6,649 bases of DNA from JBARCX01 sp049794535 (GTDB taxonomy: Bacteria; Pseudomonadota; Gammaproteobacteria; Xanthomonadales; Rhodanobacteraceae). Shown here in pieces: positions 6,589 to 6,649 of this stretch; positions within the stretch are counted from its first letter, which is position 1, and each line of letters opens with the position of its first letter. The DNA is taken from contig JBARCX010000058.1 in NCBI GenBank assembly GCA_049794535.1, positions 1 to 6,649 of the forward strand. Direction: 5' to 3'. Below the pieces are notes generated by a model. That model made no database searches. It was not told the DNA's origin and saw only the letters and a list, made by a program, of their open reading frames with translations. The translations under genes were made by a program, and so were the position numbers.

Positions 6589-6649
6589 TCATCCGGCGCG
6601 TACGATGCGCCGAGAGATGAAGAAAGTCACGGGTATGGTGAGTATGCTC
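6589..6649 (-). CDS. C-terminal end of an unknown, possibly membrane, protein
   Basis: On the - strand, the frame entering from the window edge reads SILTIPVTFFISRRIVRAG and ends at TGA (6589-6591), 69 nt before the methyltransferase start. A hydrophobic helix followed at once by an RR-containing basic tail is how small polytopic proteins such as GtrA-family lipid-linked-sugar flippases often end, but 19 residues cannot prove this. The other - strand frame through this edge is open too, so even the coding status is uncertain. If real, the gene would lie directly upstream of the methyltransferase and could be co-transcribed with it. Confidence 0.3.
   Translation of the reverse strand, partial: SILTIPVTFFISRRIVRAG
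6594..6612. other. GC-rich hairpin CGGCGC-loop-GCGCCG
   Basis: A perfect 6-bp GC stem with a 7-nt loop, upstream of the methyltransferase and overlapping the last codons of the putative upstream frame. No T-run follows on either strand, so it is not a clear terminator. The region 6520-6588 shows no -35/-10 pair that I would defend. Confidence 0.25.

Noticed and set aside
1..6649. CRISPR array, tRNA/rRNA gene, insertion sequence or phage att site
   Set aside because: No regularly spaced repeats, cloverleaf structures, transposase motifs or terminal inverted repeats were seen on either strand.

Overview
The window looks like part of a surface-polysaccharide (O-antigen or similar glycan) biosynthesis locus from a moderately high-GC proteobacterium. 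GT2-GT4 glycosyltransferase fusions, large multi-span membrane proteins and small class I methyltransferases of this kind are common in such clusters of Xanthomonadales (Rhodanobacteraceae/Xanthomonadaceae) and related beta/gamma-proteobacteria. That taxonomic placement is an impression from protein style and base composition, not a search result.

Layout: three genes run on the + strand as a likely operon. The first (1-1638, 5' end outside the window) is the C-terminal part of a GT2 glycosyltransferase fused to a GT4-type glycosyltransferase. The second (1699-3972) is a large polytopic membrane protein with a C-terminal extracytoplasmic domain resembling the YfhO family; it most likely starts at TTG. 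The third (4052-5599) is a polytopic membrane protein of unrecognised family with GT-C-like features. Gaps are about 60-80 nt with no convincing internal terminator, so the three are probably co-transcribed.

After the third gene, 5673-5789 holds a decayed start of a fourth gene. Its translation (MQDD..IK.I..L.WV.S*F..LVG...G) matches the N-terminus of the methyltransferase encoded on the opposite strand at 5887-6519, but it is broken by stops at codons 19 and 39. The window therefore contains an intact methyltransferase and an inverted, truncated paralogue. A 9-bp hairpin at 5863-5884 lies between the converging units. Upstream of the methyltransferase on the - strand, the window edge cuts through the last 19 codons of another reading frame, which could be the end of a small membrane protein (GtrA-like at most tentatively).

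Working model (inference): the GT2-GT4 protein builds a glycan on a lipid carrier in the cytoplasm. The two polytopic proteins act at the outer face of the inner membrane, possibly adding sugars from polyprenyl-phosphate donors. The methyltransferase could modify a sugar or the chain end. The lower-GC methyltransferase and the inverted remnant suggest that the edge of this cluster has been rearranged.
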